DNA from: Porphyra umbilicalis
Lineage: Eukaryota; Rhodophyta; Bangiophyceae; Bangiales; Bangiaceae
Direction of reading: 5' to 3'
Length of the DNA: 64,000 bases
NCBI GenBank assembly: GCA_002049455.2
Contig: KV919051.1
Span: forward strand, 36,453-100,452
In this document: piece after piece, positions 45,185 through 56,336 of the stretch
Layout: every line of letters begins with the position of its first letter
How positions within the stretch are numbered: position 1 is the first letter of the stretch
Notes under the pieces: model-generated
What the model was told of the DNA's origin: nothing
The model's database searches: none
Seen by the model: only the letters and a program-made list of their open reading frames with translations
Made by a program: the position numbers and the translations under genes

Positions 45185-48010
45185 ATGGGAAACAGGGCAA
45201 CCACAGTAGACGTCGTGCAGTCCTTTGGAGGCACGATATGGGCGTACCTTTGCGTCGACTGCGCGCGCCTTCTCCTGAAACCTACATCAGGAATGGCTGA
45301 TTGGCGCGACTGGGCCAAGACCTGCCCTAGTGGCTCCTCTCCAGACCTCGTTGCGCGCCTTCCAGTCGTCGCGTGCAAGCGTGGGGCGGCGGCATTGGGT
45401 TTGCACAGCGCAGGGACCCCCCTCGGTCTTTGCGACAGGTGCTGCGCTCGGCGCAAGAGGGCGGCACGTCGCGATCTGGCTCCCTCTCTGTCGGCCACTA
45501 CCCTGCCCCCCCGCTCCCCTACCGCGGGCGTACCCACCCCTGGCGTTCCGCTCGCCCCGCGCCTGCTGCCCCACCTCGGGCAAGCACCAGCTCCCCCCTC
45601 CCCCTGTATGCCTCAGGACGGCTGGCTCGGCTCTGCACTGTCGGTCGGCACCCAGTCGGCTAGCATGGGCGTTTCGACGGGCTTTCCAGACGGCGCCTCC
45701 TCGGGGACGGTCGACCGCTTGGGCGGGGAGCGGCAGGCAGCCGCAAGAGCGGAGTCGCTGGGGCAGCGCCGCCGCGCGGTCTCCCCCACACACGTGGGGG
45801 AAGGTGCACAGCCGCAGGAGCTCCCAGTCGACGCGCGTCGACGGCTGTTGTTTGCCTCTGGTGGCGAGCCCAGTAGTGAGCCCACCCAACCACCACCGTC
45901 GTCGGCGACCAAGCTGCCGGCACTTCCCAGTTGTCGGGAATTCCTTGATGGTCTCAGGGCCGGGAATTACGACCGGGAGCAGGACAAGTCGACACTTGAG
46001 GACATTGCAAGTGCAATTCTGTGGCGTGGTGACCGCCCCGAGATCCGCCTCCGACACAAGAATGGAAGCGTGCGCGTCTACCTACGACAGCTGTCGAGGA
46101 GGAAGGCCCAGGTCAAAACGAGCCAGACAAACAAGCGCCGCGAGGCGGCGCGTCGGCTGCAAGGGGGGGGGGCGCAGGTTGGGGTGGCGAAGACCAAGCG
46201 CTGCAGGACGCGGCCCTCGCGCGGTGCCGTCCAACTCTCTGTCACCGAGCAGGTGGGCCTTGTGGCGGCTCTGTCCATGAGCAACGTTGGGTTCAACCGC
46301 TGGAGATTGGCACTCGGAGGGGCCGCCAGCGGCCTCTGCAGCCTGCCTATACTGCGTGCTAAGCGGCGCGAGCTGTCCGCGCTGCCTGGCAAGAAGGTGG
46401 TCGTGACAGGCTCGGGGGCTCATCTTGTCTCACTTACCGCGGCCATTCAGGAGCGCGTGTCGGCCCTGTGCGACGGCGGACTGTTCGTGGAGAGGCCGAC
46501 CAATGCCTTGGCGGCGCTCAACGACGCGGCGACCGCCGCACCCGGTGTTGCCGCAGCAGCGGACGCCTTTCCTGGCTCGCCCGCCACGTCGGGACCGGAC
46601 GTGCAGATCGTTGTCGGTCTGGACAAGGGCGGAGATCCTGGGACGGTGAAAATTGTGGCTTCAATTATTAACCAGGCGCACCCGAAGAGCCCCTCGAACA
46701 CCATCCTGGTCGGAGTTTGCCCGTGTGACAACGACAAGTACGAAGCCCTGGCCGCCATGATGGAGACGCACCTGCCGCAAATTGACGCCCTCCTGCGTGA
46801 CGGCGTCATGGTGCATGGTGCGCGACGTCCGGTGCGGCTGATGTTCGGGTGCGACTACGACGCGCAGTGCTGCTTCCTTGGCCACAAGGGTGCGACCGCC
46901 ACGCAACCCTGTCTGATGTGTAAGCGCACCCGGTCGCCGAGTGTCAAGCAGGCGCTGCTGGACGCCACACACGGGACGCTTCAAGATGTAAGTGGCAGCG
47001 GGAACCTGCGAGAGGGCGCGCACTTTGCGGACCGCATGGTGATGGACAACGCGACGCGGACTATTGCCATGCCTGGCACGCCGGATCATCATTGCTCGGT
47101 GGCGCGGAGTCCCCTGCTTGGGATTGACCCCCGCCAAATTGTACCAATTCCTCTGCACACAACGCAAGGAATTAACCACCGATTCCTTCGACTTGCTGTG
47201 GAGACGGTGATGGTGTACCGGAGCGCGACTGACGGCGCTGCCGCCGGACGGCAAGCGGGCACCGACTTTGCGCTGGAGCTGGTTGGGCTGCTTCATGAGA
47301 GAGTACGCGTCCGTCCTACCGACTTCCATGGCGGGCTGTTTATTGGACGAGATTGCCACACCATCGGCGACAACAGCGCCCTGGTGTGTGCCGCTCTCGT
47401 GGGCAAGGTCTCGCCAGAGCACCTGGCTGCCTACGAGAAGGCCTGGTCGCTATGGAACAGGGTCCGCAAGACCCTGAACCGCGCCGCCATCATCCCTGCC
47501 GAGGAGGTCGTGGCTTTTCGTGCGGATACGTCCGCCATGGTCACCCTGCTGAAGGGGAGCTTTGGCTGGCTTTCCATTTCCCCAAAGCTCCACATTTTGA
47601 TGTTCCACGCTCCAGACTTTCTGGAGCTGTGGGGCAGCATTGGTCTTTATGGGGAGCAGGGGCTGGAGGCATGGCATGGTAGGTACGGGCAGAATGCTGT
47701 CAAGTATCCGGGCGCAACGGAGTTGGAGCGGGCAGCAGGATTTATGAGGGCAATGGCTCTGGCGCGCGAGGCGGGTGCGGATGTCCTCGCACGCTACGTG
47801 GCGACGCGGAGGTCGGCCGCGGCTGGGGCCCGCAAAGCCACGAAGGCAACCGACAAACGGCGTCGAGAGAACAAGCCGGCGTTGCCGGAGTGCGCCGCCG
47901 AGAGCGCGAAGGCGGCCAAGAAGCGGCTGAAGTGGGCGGTGGGCATTACTGAGGAGGCTGCCAAGACCGTAGGAGCCTATCTCAAGCGTGTTAGTCAGCA
48001 GAGTGTATGA
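45185..48010 (+). CDS. DDE-type transposase-like protein
   Basis: A single uninterrupted 941-residue frame. Residues 20-105 hold a cysteine-rich segment (AYLCVDCARLL, then VVACKRGAAA and LCDRCCARRKRAARR) that could bind zinc and DNA. A Pro/Ser-rich linker follows, then FLDGLRAGNYDREQDKSTLE and a basic stretch. The C-terminal half has the order of a DDE/RNase-H transposase: IVVGLDKGGDPGTVKIV (D480), LMFGCDYDAQCCFLGHKGA (D557/D559) with a CLMC zinc-knuckle-like insert, PLHTTQGINHRFLRL, then KLHILMFHAPDFLELWG and GEQGLEAWHGRYGQN (E824/E828). I infer D480, D557 and E824 or E828 as the catalytic triad. Proteins with GHKG..C..C and EQG.EA.H signatures are known to me as uncharacterised, repeated eukaryotic ORFs, but I cannot name a superfamily. 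The start follows a pyrimidine-rich leader. The frame is intact, so the element may be recently active. Confidence 0.65.
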   Translation: MGNRATTVDVVQSFGGTIWAYLCVDCARLLLKPTSGMADWRDWAKTCPSGSSPDLVARLPVVACKRGAAALGLHSAGTPLGLCDRCCARRKRAARRDLAPSLSATTLPPRSPTAGVPTPGVPLAPRLLPHLGQAPAPPSPCMPQDGWLGSALSVGTQSASMGVSTGFPDGASSGTVDRLGGERQAAARAESLGQRRRAVSPTHVGEGAQPQELPVDARRRLLFASGGEPSSEPTQPPPSSATKLPALPSCREFLDGLRAGNYDREQDKSTLEDIASAILWRGDRPEIRLRHKNGSVRVYLRQLSRRKAQVKTSQTNKRREAARRLQGGGAQVGVAKTKRCRTRPSRGAVQLSVTEQVGLVAALSMSNVGFNRWRLALGGAASGLCSLPILRAKRRELSALPGKKVVVTGSGAHLVSLTAAIQERVSALCDGGLFVERPTNALAALNDAATAAPGVAAAADAFPGSPATSGPDVQIVVGLDKGGDPGTVKIVASIINQAHPKSPSNTILVGVCPCDNDKYEALAAMMETHLPQIDALLRDGVMVHGARRPVRLMFGCDYDAQCCFLGHKGATATQPCLMCKRTRSPSVKQALLDATHGTLQDVSGSGNLREGAHFADRMVMDNATRTIAMPGTPDHHCSVARSPLLGIDPRQIVPIPLHTTQGINHRFLRLAVETVMVYRSATDGAAAGRQAGTDFALELVGLLHERVRVRPTDFHGGLFIGRDCHTIGDNSALVCAALVGKVSPEHLAAYEKAWSLWNRVRKTLNRAAIIPAEEVVAFRADTSAMVTLLKGSFGWLSISPKLHILMFHAPDFLELWGSIGLYGEQGLEAWHGRYGQNAVKYPGATELERAAGFMRAMALAREAGADVLARYVATRRSAAAGARKATKATDKRRRENKPALPECAAESAKAAKKRLKWAVGITEEAAKTVGAYLKRVSQQSV

Positions 48011-48240
48011 TTAAAGGATGAGACGTCTTCCTGAACAGAAACGAGACCAAAGGGGCACCCCGATGATCACGTGTGTTCAGCATCCTACTGGCCGGCCAGT
48101 ATGAACCCTGCGAGACGCCCCTGGAGCTCCATGCCAGGAGCTACTCAAGCGGGCATATGGACAAACTCTGTGTGAGGCATGGCCCGTCGTTTGATCGTGC
48201 GGCCAACGAACATCGCGCCCTGAGCGGGGCGGGGGTCGCT

Positions 48241-49382
48241 ATCACCGACTGTCAGTGTTTTGGGACCTCCCCCTATGCCACTCCGGGTAAAACATGTGCG
48301 CTGAGCACGAATATGGCCTCAGAAAGTGTATTCCATAGGTTCCCCCTCTTTGCCGACCCCACATGGCCCGATAACCGGGCGCCCGGGGCACCATGCCTAC
48401 CTTTCGTGTGCGACATAATGCACAAGCGGTTCTGATATCCTCAGCATAAAGTCGTCGAGACGCACGCATCGAGCTAAAGAAACCCACCAACGGACCAACA
48501 CAGCAGGAGTTATGACCTGCCTTGCACCAGTGCGGCCTACCAAAATCGCACCAGGGGGGGGGGGGGGGTCGTTATCACCGACCGTCGGTGTTTTGGGACC
48601 TCCCCCTATGCCACTCCGGGTAAAGCATGTGCGCTGAGCACGAATATGGCCTCAGAAAGTGTATTCCATAGGTTCCCCCTCTTTGCCGACCCCATATGGC
48701 CCAATAAACGGGCGCCCGGGGCACCATGCCTACCTTTCGTGTGCGACATAATGCACAGGCGGTTCTGATAACCTCAGCATAGAGGCGTCGAGACGCACGC
48801 ATCGAGCTACAGAAACCCACCAACGGACCAACACAGCAGGAGTTATGACCTGCCTTGCACCAGTGCGGCCTACCAAAATCGCACCAGGGGGGGGGGGGGG
48901 GTCGTTATCACCGACCGTCGGTGTTTTGGGACCTCCCCCTATGCCACTCCGGGTAAAGCATGTGCGCTGAGCACGAATATGGCCTCAGAAAGTGTATTCC
49001 ATAGGTTCCCCCTCTTTGCCGACCCCATATGGCCCAATAAACGGGCGCCCGGGGCACCATGCCTACCTTTCGTGTGCGACATAATGCACAAGCGGTTCTG
49101 ATATCCTCAGCATAAAGTCGTCGAGACGCACGCATCGAGCTAAAGAAACCCACCAACGGACCAACACAGCAGGAGTTATGACCTGCCTTGCACCAGTGCG
49201 GCCTACCAAAATCGCACCAGGGGGGGGGGGGGGGTCGTTATCACCGACCGTCGGTGTTTTGGGACCTCCCCCTATGCCACTCCGGGTAAAGCATGTGCGC
49301 TGAGCACGAATATGGCCTCAGAAAGTGTATTCCATAGGTTCCCCCTCTTTGCCGACCCCATATGGCCCGAGAAACGGGCGCC
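48241..49382. repeat. 333-bp tandem repeat array (3 full units plus part)
   Basis: Units start at 48241, 48574, 48907 and 49240, exactly 333 bp apart; the last is truncated at about 49382. Units 1-3 each end in a G-rich run (a 15-G run between units 1 and 2, similar runs after 2 and 3). Each unit carries the same 82-codon open minus-strand frame, which may be fortuitous. Unit 1 differs from unit 2 in both halves, while unit 3 has a unit-2-like first half and a unit-1-like second half (ctgatatcctcagcataaag versus ctgataacctcagcatagag), as expected from unequal exchange or gene conversion. The array starts 230 bp after the transposase-like gene and may form the 3' part of that element. Confidence 0.93.
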
Positions 49383-50756
49383 AGGGGCTCTCCGACTATC
49401 TTTTTTGTGTGCCACTGTTCTTCGACGTGGTGCGCATGCATAGCATCGTGAGTTGAAGCCCAGCGTATGAAGCTCAAGAGGAGCTCACATGGTCCAGTAG
49501 GGGCGGAGCTATGCCGTTTTTGCCGCCGGAGCGCCAGGCACTCGTTGGTGCGAGCTCGATTCCGTTGTGCCAACCTCCAACGCGACCTATTCAAGATTCG
49601 CGCAACGACCGAAAGCGATTCGCTCGCCATCGTCCCGTGCTGGTCCTTGAGCGCTGGTGGGATTGGCCACGTCGCGATCTGGCGAAATAAGTACGCTTCC
49701 TTTCAACAGACGATAGAAAATAACTGACATGAAGGCAGTCGCCCAATGAGAAGTTGCATTTGGATGTAGGAGCCAACCATGTGCAGCAAAGCCTTCAAAA
49801 GCCCGTAAGAGCGGATACACTGGGCCTTAACTAGGCGTGGGTCGCACGGCGCTGGTTCAGCGCGCTGAGAACCCTACGCGGAGCGGGCCGATTGGGTGGG
49901 GGGGGGCGCGCGGCTGCCCAGCACAGAGTGCGGTGCCAATTTGAGCAACAATGGCGTCTGCGTGGGCACGCACGAGGCCATCGTCTGCATCGTTGACTTG
50001 AATGAAGTTTTACGATCTTTCCCATTTTTTAAATATTTTAGTTCAAATGCTGCAGATGCCTTGCGGGATATGGTTGGCTCGCAGAACCATTGGTTTCAAA
50101 TCCGGAGACACTTTTGCGGCCCACACGTACAGATGGGCGCGGAGGCGGGCAGCAGCGCACTTGGCGTCGGCGCGCGAGTGTGCTGAAAGCTTGTTTGTAT
50201 CCACTCATCGCTAGTTTTGATGGAGGATAGAGCGTAGTGTTGCAGCCTTTACAGGCAAGACCAAAGAAACAGCCTTGCAAAGCTGTACGATGGTCGTACA
50301 CTGCACGCTGACCATCGAGTTTCCTACGCTTCAGGTCGGGTACTTCAGTGAGCGCCCGCAACAAGACCGCGGGTAATTCAACCTGGTCTTTCAGTTTTCC
50401 ACGTCTACCTCCCCCTAGGACGCTGGGACGCAGCACATTTCAGGCACGATCAGGTGGCCAGCGATCTGCTTGCGAGAAATCACTGTATTGAAGGACATGT
50501 GCGCGCTTTTTTTACATGTTGTGGTCCATGCAAGACGAAAAGCGACACAGTCGTAGAGATGCAACACACAGAACAGAACGTTGCAGTACGAGGGAAGAAA
50601 AAACTAGCGACACGCGGCGCCCAGAGTCGGATGATACTCGTCGTCGGTAGCTGCTCTGTTGGCTGTCATGGGCACACGCAGAGCAGAGGTGTGGGTACAA
50701 TTCGACAAAGACGGCTGGGCACCAGCGCCAAAGGGCAGGCGGCACGACAGTCGCGC
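49383..50756. other. Intergenic with a less GC-rich stretch, no gene seen
   Basis: 49400-50450 is less GC-rich than average, with ttaaatattttagttcaaatg at about 50029. A short minus-strand run near 50760-50500 is arginine/cysteine-rich without a family. Nothing supported apart from the 3' end of the Lhc gene, which terminates at 50757. Confidence 0.4.
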
Positions 50757-51998
50757 TCAACGGCCAATCGGGGCAGAGAGCCACATACCCAGCTGGGAAA
50801 AGGTCGGCTGCTTGTGTACAATCTGCTGGGAGACGAGGCCCACTGCGAGGGGGTGAACAATAATGGCGGCGGCGGGCGGACGACCACGGAAGCGAGAAGA
50901 AAGGGAAGACGTGCCTCCCAGCCTCGGTGAGTCATGACAATTCAAGCTCGCGTGTCAATCCGGACCTCAAGCCCGATGGGGACAAGAGGCACCCCCCCCA
51001 CCACTCTGTCGACACACACATTGCCGGTCGCTCGCGCAGCCTTGCCCTTCTCCCGAACGTACGGATCCCGAGCATAGCCAGGCGGCCGTGCTTGACCTCG
51101 GCCAGGCGCATGCGAGGCGTGTCGAGGCCGATCGGATCGAAGTCCAGGTCCGCCGCGTCACGCTCGCCGTCAAACATCTTATCCAGCGTCAGAATTTCGA
51201 AGAGGGAGGTGAAGGCGACGATCTGCACCCACCCGCCCCAGTGCACCTGCATCATAGCCTGGAGTTGGTTGGGGTTCTGGAACTGAGGGTCGGGGAGGTG
51301 GACAAACTCAGCAACCATCCAGCCGACGCAGGCCAGCATCGCCACTCGACCGTCTGCCCAAGTCAAACCATGAAGAGGCAGAGCCATTGAGAAAAGGTCA
51401 GAGCCGTGTCAACAGGTGAGAATGCTGCTAAAAGCACTTGCTGGTCGCGTGCTCCCTCGCAGACCCAGTAGCTGCCGAGGTGAGCTATGCTCGAGCGGCT
51501 TTGACATCGATCACAGGCAGAGGTCAACGTACTCTTGACCTCGCCCTTGGCAGCCCAGTCCTGGTCCAGCCACGAGCTCAGCTTCAGCGGATCGAACCCG
51601 AAGTCTACCCACCCCAGCCCAGACGACATGACAGTGAAGAGCAAAAGCATGGAAAGCAAGTTGGAGGGAATGTCAGATAGAAGTTCCAACACCGCGCCGC
51701 ACGCACCATACATCAGATCATGTGAGGTAGCGAAGAGCTGCTCCGCTCCACCATCTGGTTTCCAACGTCGGCAGCCAACCCCTACCATCCTTGCCACCCC
51801 CCTCACTCCTCGGCGCTGCAGCCGGAACGTACACCCGTACTGGTCCTCCTTCAGCGTGGACGGCGCTTCCATAAACGGAAGCGCCTTGGACGCCTTCATC
51901 GTCACGGTGGCGGCCACCGGCGACGGCGCGCCCGTCACTTGGGCGCCCGCAAAGGCGGGGCGGCCCATCAGCGGGGCCGCGCTCACAAATGCCACCAT
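50757..51998 (-). CDS. Light-harvesting chlorophyll-binding protein (Lhcr-type)
   Basis: Four exons (51998-51833, 51604-51533, 51353-51063, 50842-50757) give 204 residues. All three donors read gtacgt, the phases fit at each junction, and each junction restores a conserved motif. The N-terminus MVAFVSAAPLMGRPAFAG followed by ATVTMKASKALPF looks like a red-algal plastid transit peptide with a mature start near the second Met. FGFDPLKLSSWL precedes helix 1, EVKNGRVAMLACVGWMVAEF, which spans the exon 2-3 junction. Helix 2 is HWGGWVQIVAFTSLFEIL. FDPIGLD and the helix 3 motif EVKHGRLAMLGILGLVSQQI span the exon 3-4 junction, and the protein ends MWLSAPIGR. Glu-Arg pairs between helices 1 and 3 hold the fold and bind chlorophyll; such Lhcr proteins serve photosystem I antennae in red algae. 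The usual Asn/His ligand residues look swapped between helices 1 and 3 compared with what I recall for Lhcr. Confidence 0.93.
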
Positions 51999-53791
51999 TT
52001 TGGGGAAGGGGGGATTGAACGGTGAAGGAGGTGGGGGAGAAAAATGAGTGTGGAGGAGGGCGGGACAGACCGAGATGCCGACGGGTGTGCTAGTATGCGA
52101 TGGGGACGACGGCTGGCGCTTGTCTGGTCCTGGAAGACGGGCTGCTGCTCTTATACGTCCGGCAGTGGGCCACTCTCTGCGGGAGCTCTTTGCAGAGTGC
52201 ACCCACAAGTGGGACCGGCCCGCGGCACACCCCAGAGCGGCTCCCAGAGGCCGCGCACGCAGCCGCTGCTGCCGCGCTGTTGCGTTGCAAGCGCCCACCT
52301 CCGGGTCGAGCGCCCCTCCCACTCTGGCGAGATGTGCGTAGCCTGCCAAAGGCTGGTCAGGGGTGAGTCTGGGGACCGTCCTACAGTTTGCAACCAGAGG
52401 CGCATGTCCATCGCGTTTCCTCACATGCCGGCGGCCCAGACAACCGCCACCCGTCCACGGGGAGATCTCCAACGAACAGGGGCGCCTTGCGCAGGCCCCG
52501 CCCAACGCACCACGCCGGTCGGGCACGGCGCTGGGGCGCAATGTGGGGGGTCCCGTGGGTATCCCCGCCGCCGCGATGCAGGCGCGTGCGCCTTCGTGCT
52601 CGTCGGCTCCAGCGTGGGCCGGCGCGTGCCCGATGGCGGTGACTCCCGTCGACTCGTGACATACAATCTCAACGGTTCGATTAACGGAAACGCTGTCCTA
52701 TTGGTCCTTTTCGAATCTCCAGCATTCACTTTGCACCACAAAAGCTGACGCTAGCGGCTGGGTTCAGAGAGGCGCGTCCGTTGGCGACTCCACTCGGCCC
52801 CCGGGCAGGCGAGGTCATCTTCCACTCTCTCGCTGCTGCGCCCCAAAAACCATGCCTACATGACACACCAACCGGAAAACCCTGCCCAGAACCCTGCCTT
52901 GCCGTCGAGCGCCATTCCTGGGACTGGCTGGTCCCAGCGAGGTGCGGGGGGTCGCACGGAGACGCACTGCGCAGACAGCGGTTGGGGTGTGGCGACAAGG
53001 CGTGGCTCACTCGGACCGGGGGCTGTCTGGGCACCTTTGGGTGGGAGAAGAAGGAGGGATCTCCCGCCGGCCGGTAAACTCGACAGTGCACGGGCGTGCA
53101 ATGCCGAGGGGCGCCTTGAATCCTGCGTGGTGGCGATGAAGAGAGCCGGGGGCGATGGCCACGCGTCTTCTTTCCCTCCACGGGCTTCTCGGTTGCAGAA
53201 GATTCACGTACAGCAGGCGGCAGAGTCTGGTATTTGATGGAATGAAACCACACCCTGTCAACCAAAAAGGTCCAGTAGTCCGCGCAAAGGCCCCGCCAGC
53301 GCTGCCCCTGGTTCAACCTCGGCGTTTGAAGGTTCACTTTGACGCTACTCACAGGCATGTACAGATCGCTTCCCTCGTCATTTTCGCCTCCAGATGGGCA
53401 TCACATGCGCCGCGATTGTTGGATGTTTCAATCAGACAGTCGCATAGGGACACTGCCTCTTTGTAGGGGCGGCGCCGGGGTAGGGAAGTGCTTTCACTAG
53501 AAATGGCACCAGCGGAACCTGGCAGCCGCTGTATTCGACGCGTGACGAAACTGAATTGACACGTTTGTTCACAAATGCAACATCAAGTACGTCACTTCCT
53601 CGTAAGAATTTATTACGTATCGGAATTTTTTGCAACCGTGACATGGACACGTGGCACTTTGGACAAGGATCAGGCGGGCGGTCACCGCCGGCGCCTCCTT
53701 CCAATGCATCCATCCGCCCTGGGTGTTGCGCCGCCACCCCCTGGCGGACCTGTTACTGCGCTCCCCCCCCCTCGTACCGGCTTTTGCCGCC
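51999..53791. other. Divergent intergenic region, no gene seen
   Basis: Promoter space for the Lhc gene (minus) and the ATAD3-like gene (plus). Immediately upstream of the Lhc start is a pyrimidine-rich leader on the minus strand. Possible TATA-like sequence is absent or weak. Several open frames exist but with no conserved content. Confidence 0.4.
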
Positions 53792-55881
53792 ATGTGGCGC
53801 TCCGTGTTTGGTGGCGGCGATGGCGACGCTGGCGGCGGCGGCGCCGGCGGCGGCGGCGCCGGCGGCGGCGGCGCCGGCGGCGGCACCCTCCCGCCCGCGC
53901 CCGCCACCGGCGGCAGCGGCGCCGGCGGCAGCAGCGGCAGCGGCCGCCGGTCGGGCGGCGGCGGCGGCAGCGCGGCGGCGGCGGCAGCCACCTCCTTTGA
54001 TCCAACGGGCTTGGAGCGGGCGGCCAAGGCCGCCCGCGAGCTCGAGCGCAACCCCAACGCCGGCGCGGTCCTCAATCTCGCGCGGGAGCAGGAGCTGGCC
54101 AAGCAGGCGGAGCAGTCGGCCAAGCGCGCCGAGTATGAGGCCTACGCCAAGCAACTCGAGCTGCAGCGCGTCGAAAAAGCCGGCGAGGAGCAGCGGCGCA
54201 CGATGGAGAAGCAGGCGGAGCTCAACCAGTCGACCGAGCTGTACCGCGATAAGCTGACTCGCGAGCGCGGCAAGGACGACCTGCGCATGCGCCTCGGCGC
54301 GGAGCAGCAGCTCAAAGAGCAGCAGCGCCAAAAAGACGAAGAGTCGGTCGCCCGCCAAGAAGCGATGCGCCGCAAAACGGCCGAGTACGAGACCGCCCTC
54401 CGCCAACAAGCGGAAATTGCCAAGGCGCGCGCCGAAGCCGAGGGCCGCATCGAGCAGCAGCGGCGGAACCACGACCTCGACATGGAAAAGTCGCGGATGG
54501 AGTTGGCGGAAAAGCGCAAGACGGTGCTCGAGACGGTGTCGACGGCGACGAGCTCCATCGGGGCGGGCTTGTCCTCCTTTTTTGGCGACGAAAAAAAGAT
54601 GGCGGGCTTTGTCGCCACCGTCGGCGCCGCCGCCCTCGGCATCTACACGGCGCGCACGGCCACTACGGTGACGGGCAACTACATTGCGGCGCGGCTGGGC
54701 AAGCCGAGCCTCATCCGCGAAACGTCCCGCCTGTCGCTCGGCGACGTGAGCCGCCACCCACTGCGCTCCCTCCGGCGCCTCGCGTCGCGCGCGCCCGGCG
54801 CGCAGACGGCGCTCGACGGGGTCGTCCTCGAGCCCCACACCGAGACCCGCCTCCGCGCCATCGCGTCGGCGACCGCCAACGCGCGCACGTACAACGCGCC
54901 CTACCGCAACGTGCTGCTGCATGGCCCCCCGGGGACGGGCAAGACGCTCTTTGCCAAGCGACTCGCGCGGAGCAGTGGCCTCGAGTATGCCATCTTTACG
55001 GGCGGGGACGTGGCGCCGCTCGCCGCCGACGGCGTGTCGGCCCTCCACAAGCTCTTTGATTGGGCCGAGACGAGCCGCAAGGGCCTCCTCCTCTTTATCG
55101 ACGAGGCCGACGCGCTGCTCCGCACCCGCTCCTCGGCGGCGCAGGGGGAACACATGCGCAACGCGCTCAACGCCTTCCTCTTCCGCACGGGCGCGCCGTC
55201 CGAGCGCTTCATGGTCGTCTATGCGAGCAACCGGCCACAAGAGTTGGACGACGCTGCCAATGACCGCATTGACGACATTGTCACGTTTGCGCTGCCGACG
55301 GCGACGGAGCGGGCGGCCATGATCCACCAGTACGTGCGGGTGTACTTGACGCGCGCGCGGGTGCCCGTGCAGCTCGAGGGCACCACCCTGTCGGCCGAGG
55401 CGACCATGGCGGCGGGCGCCGCGGGCGCGTCGGGCGCCGGCCCGACGGCGGGCACCACCGTGGATGCGGCGGTGGCGGCGGGCGCTGCCGACGCGACGGC
55501 CGCCAAGCCGGGCGGCGCCACTGCCGGCAGTGGCGCCGCCGACGACGACGTGGCCGTCGAGGCGCGCGGCGAGTGGCCCGCCGTCTGGGCGCGCGTCGTG
55601 GCGGAAACGGACGGCTTTAGCGGGCGGGAGATGGCCAAGCTGGTGATTGGCTGGCAAGCCGCCGCGTACGGCGCGCAGCGGTCGGCGGTGACGGCGGGGC
55701 GGCCGCTGCTGACGGCGGCCACGGCCGTGTCGGTGCTGCAAGCACACCACGCGCAAAAGCGGCTCAAGGAGGCGTGGCACGACCAGCGGGAGCGCGCCGA
55801 AGCGGCGGCGCCGGGCAGCTCGGGGGTGGTCGGCACGTCGGGGGGGGGGGGGGGGCGGCGGCGGCGGCGCAACCTGCATAG
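53792..55881 (+). CDS. ATAD3: ATAD3-type mitochondrial AAA+ ATPase
   Basis: Starts MWRSVFGGGDG with a long Gly/Ala-rich segment, then FDPTGLERAAKAARELE and an Ala/Glu/Gln/Arg-rich coiled coil of about 180 residues (KQLELQRVEKAGEEQRRTME). A hydrophobic segment (MAGFVATVGAAALGIYTARTAT) would cross the inner membrane. The AAA+ domain has Walker A GPPGTGKT (378-385), Walker B LLLFIDEADAL (D437-E438), sensor-1 region VVYASNRPQELDDAANDRID and an Ala/Gly-rich insert at about 55400-55570. It ends with the GFSGREMAKLVIGWQAAAYG helices. This order is specific to ATAD3, which organises inner-membrane contacts and nucleoids. Near the C-terminus a 16-G tract (55840-55855) occurs. The literal frame continues to 56182 with unconserved sequence, whereas a one- or two-base change in the tract gives a stop at 55879-55881, which I take as the likelier end (about 695 residues). 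Confidence 0.92.
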
Positions 55882-56336
55882 GGGGGAGGAGGGGGCGTGG
55901 GGCATTGCCACCGCCCCTGCTCACGATTTTTTTTTTGCTTTTTGCTGGGCGGCGTGGGAGACCCGAGGCCACGCCACGCTGGTGCGGCCTGTGGTCGGCT
56001 GGTGGTCGGCCGTCGTCACCGGTCAGTGCGCTTCTGTGGGTGCGGCGAGGCTGGGGGTTGGGGCGCTGGCGCTGCGGTGCGCTGGCGCCGCCATCACACG
56101 GCAGGTGCGCTGCTGCCGTCCCCTACCACCGGCATCTTTGTTGAGGCACAAGGCGCCTTCCTCACTTCAGCGGGGCACCTGACGGCAGCTTTCGCCGGTA
56201 GATGCAGAGCGCGTGGGCACATCACCGGACCACCTTTTTGTACGTTGCGGCTGATACAGCTTGTGTTTTTTGGTACACCCCCTCCATTCACCCCCCAGGC
56301 GAAGGCGCCCAACCCCCCCGCCCCCGCCGTGCATGG
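55882..56336. other. Convergent 3' intergenic region
   Basis: Between the ATAD3-like gene and the second PH kinase. Holds a T run (gattttttttttgc) at about 55926. The literal ATAD3 frame extends to 56182 in this interval. No other feature. Confidence 0.4.

Noticed and set aside
48242-49156. Repeated 82-codon minus-strand frame in each 333-bp unit
   Set aside because: Its repetition is a by-product of the tandem array; Arg/Cys-rich composition and lack of other evidence do not support a gene.
50002-50110. A tRNA-like string (ggtttcaaatccgg) near 50090
   Set aside because: I could not build matching acceptor, D and anticodon stems around it.
53753-55972. A 739-codon minus-strand frame opposite ATAD3
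   Set aside because: Antisense shadow of a clearly conserved gene; its composition is Arg/Ala/Leu-rich without motifs.
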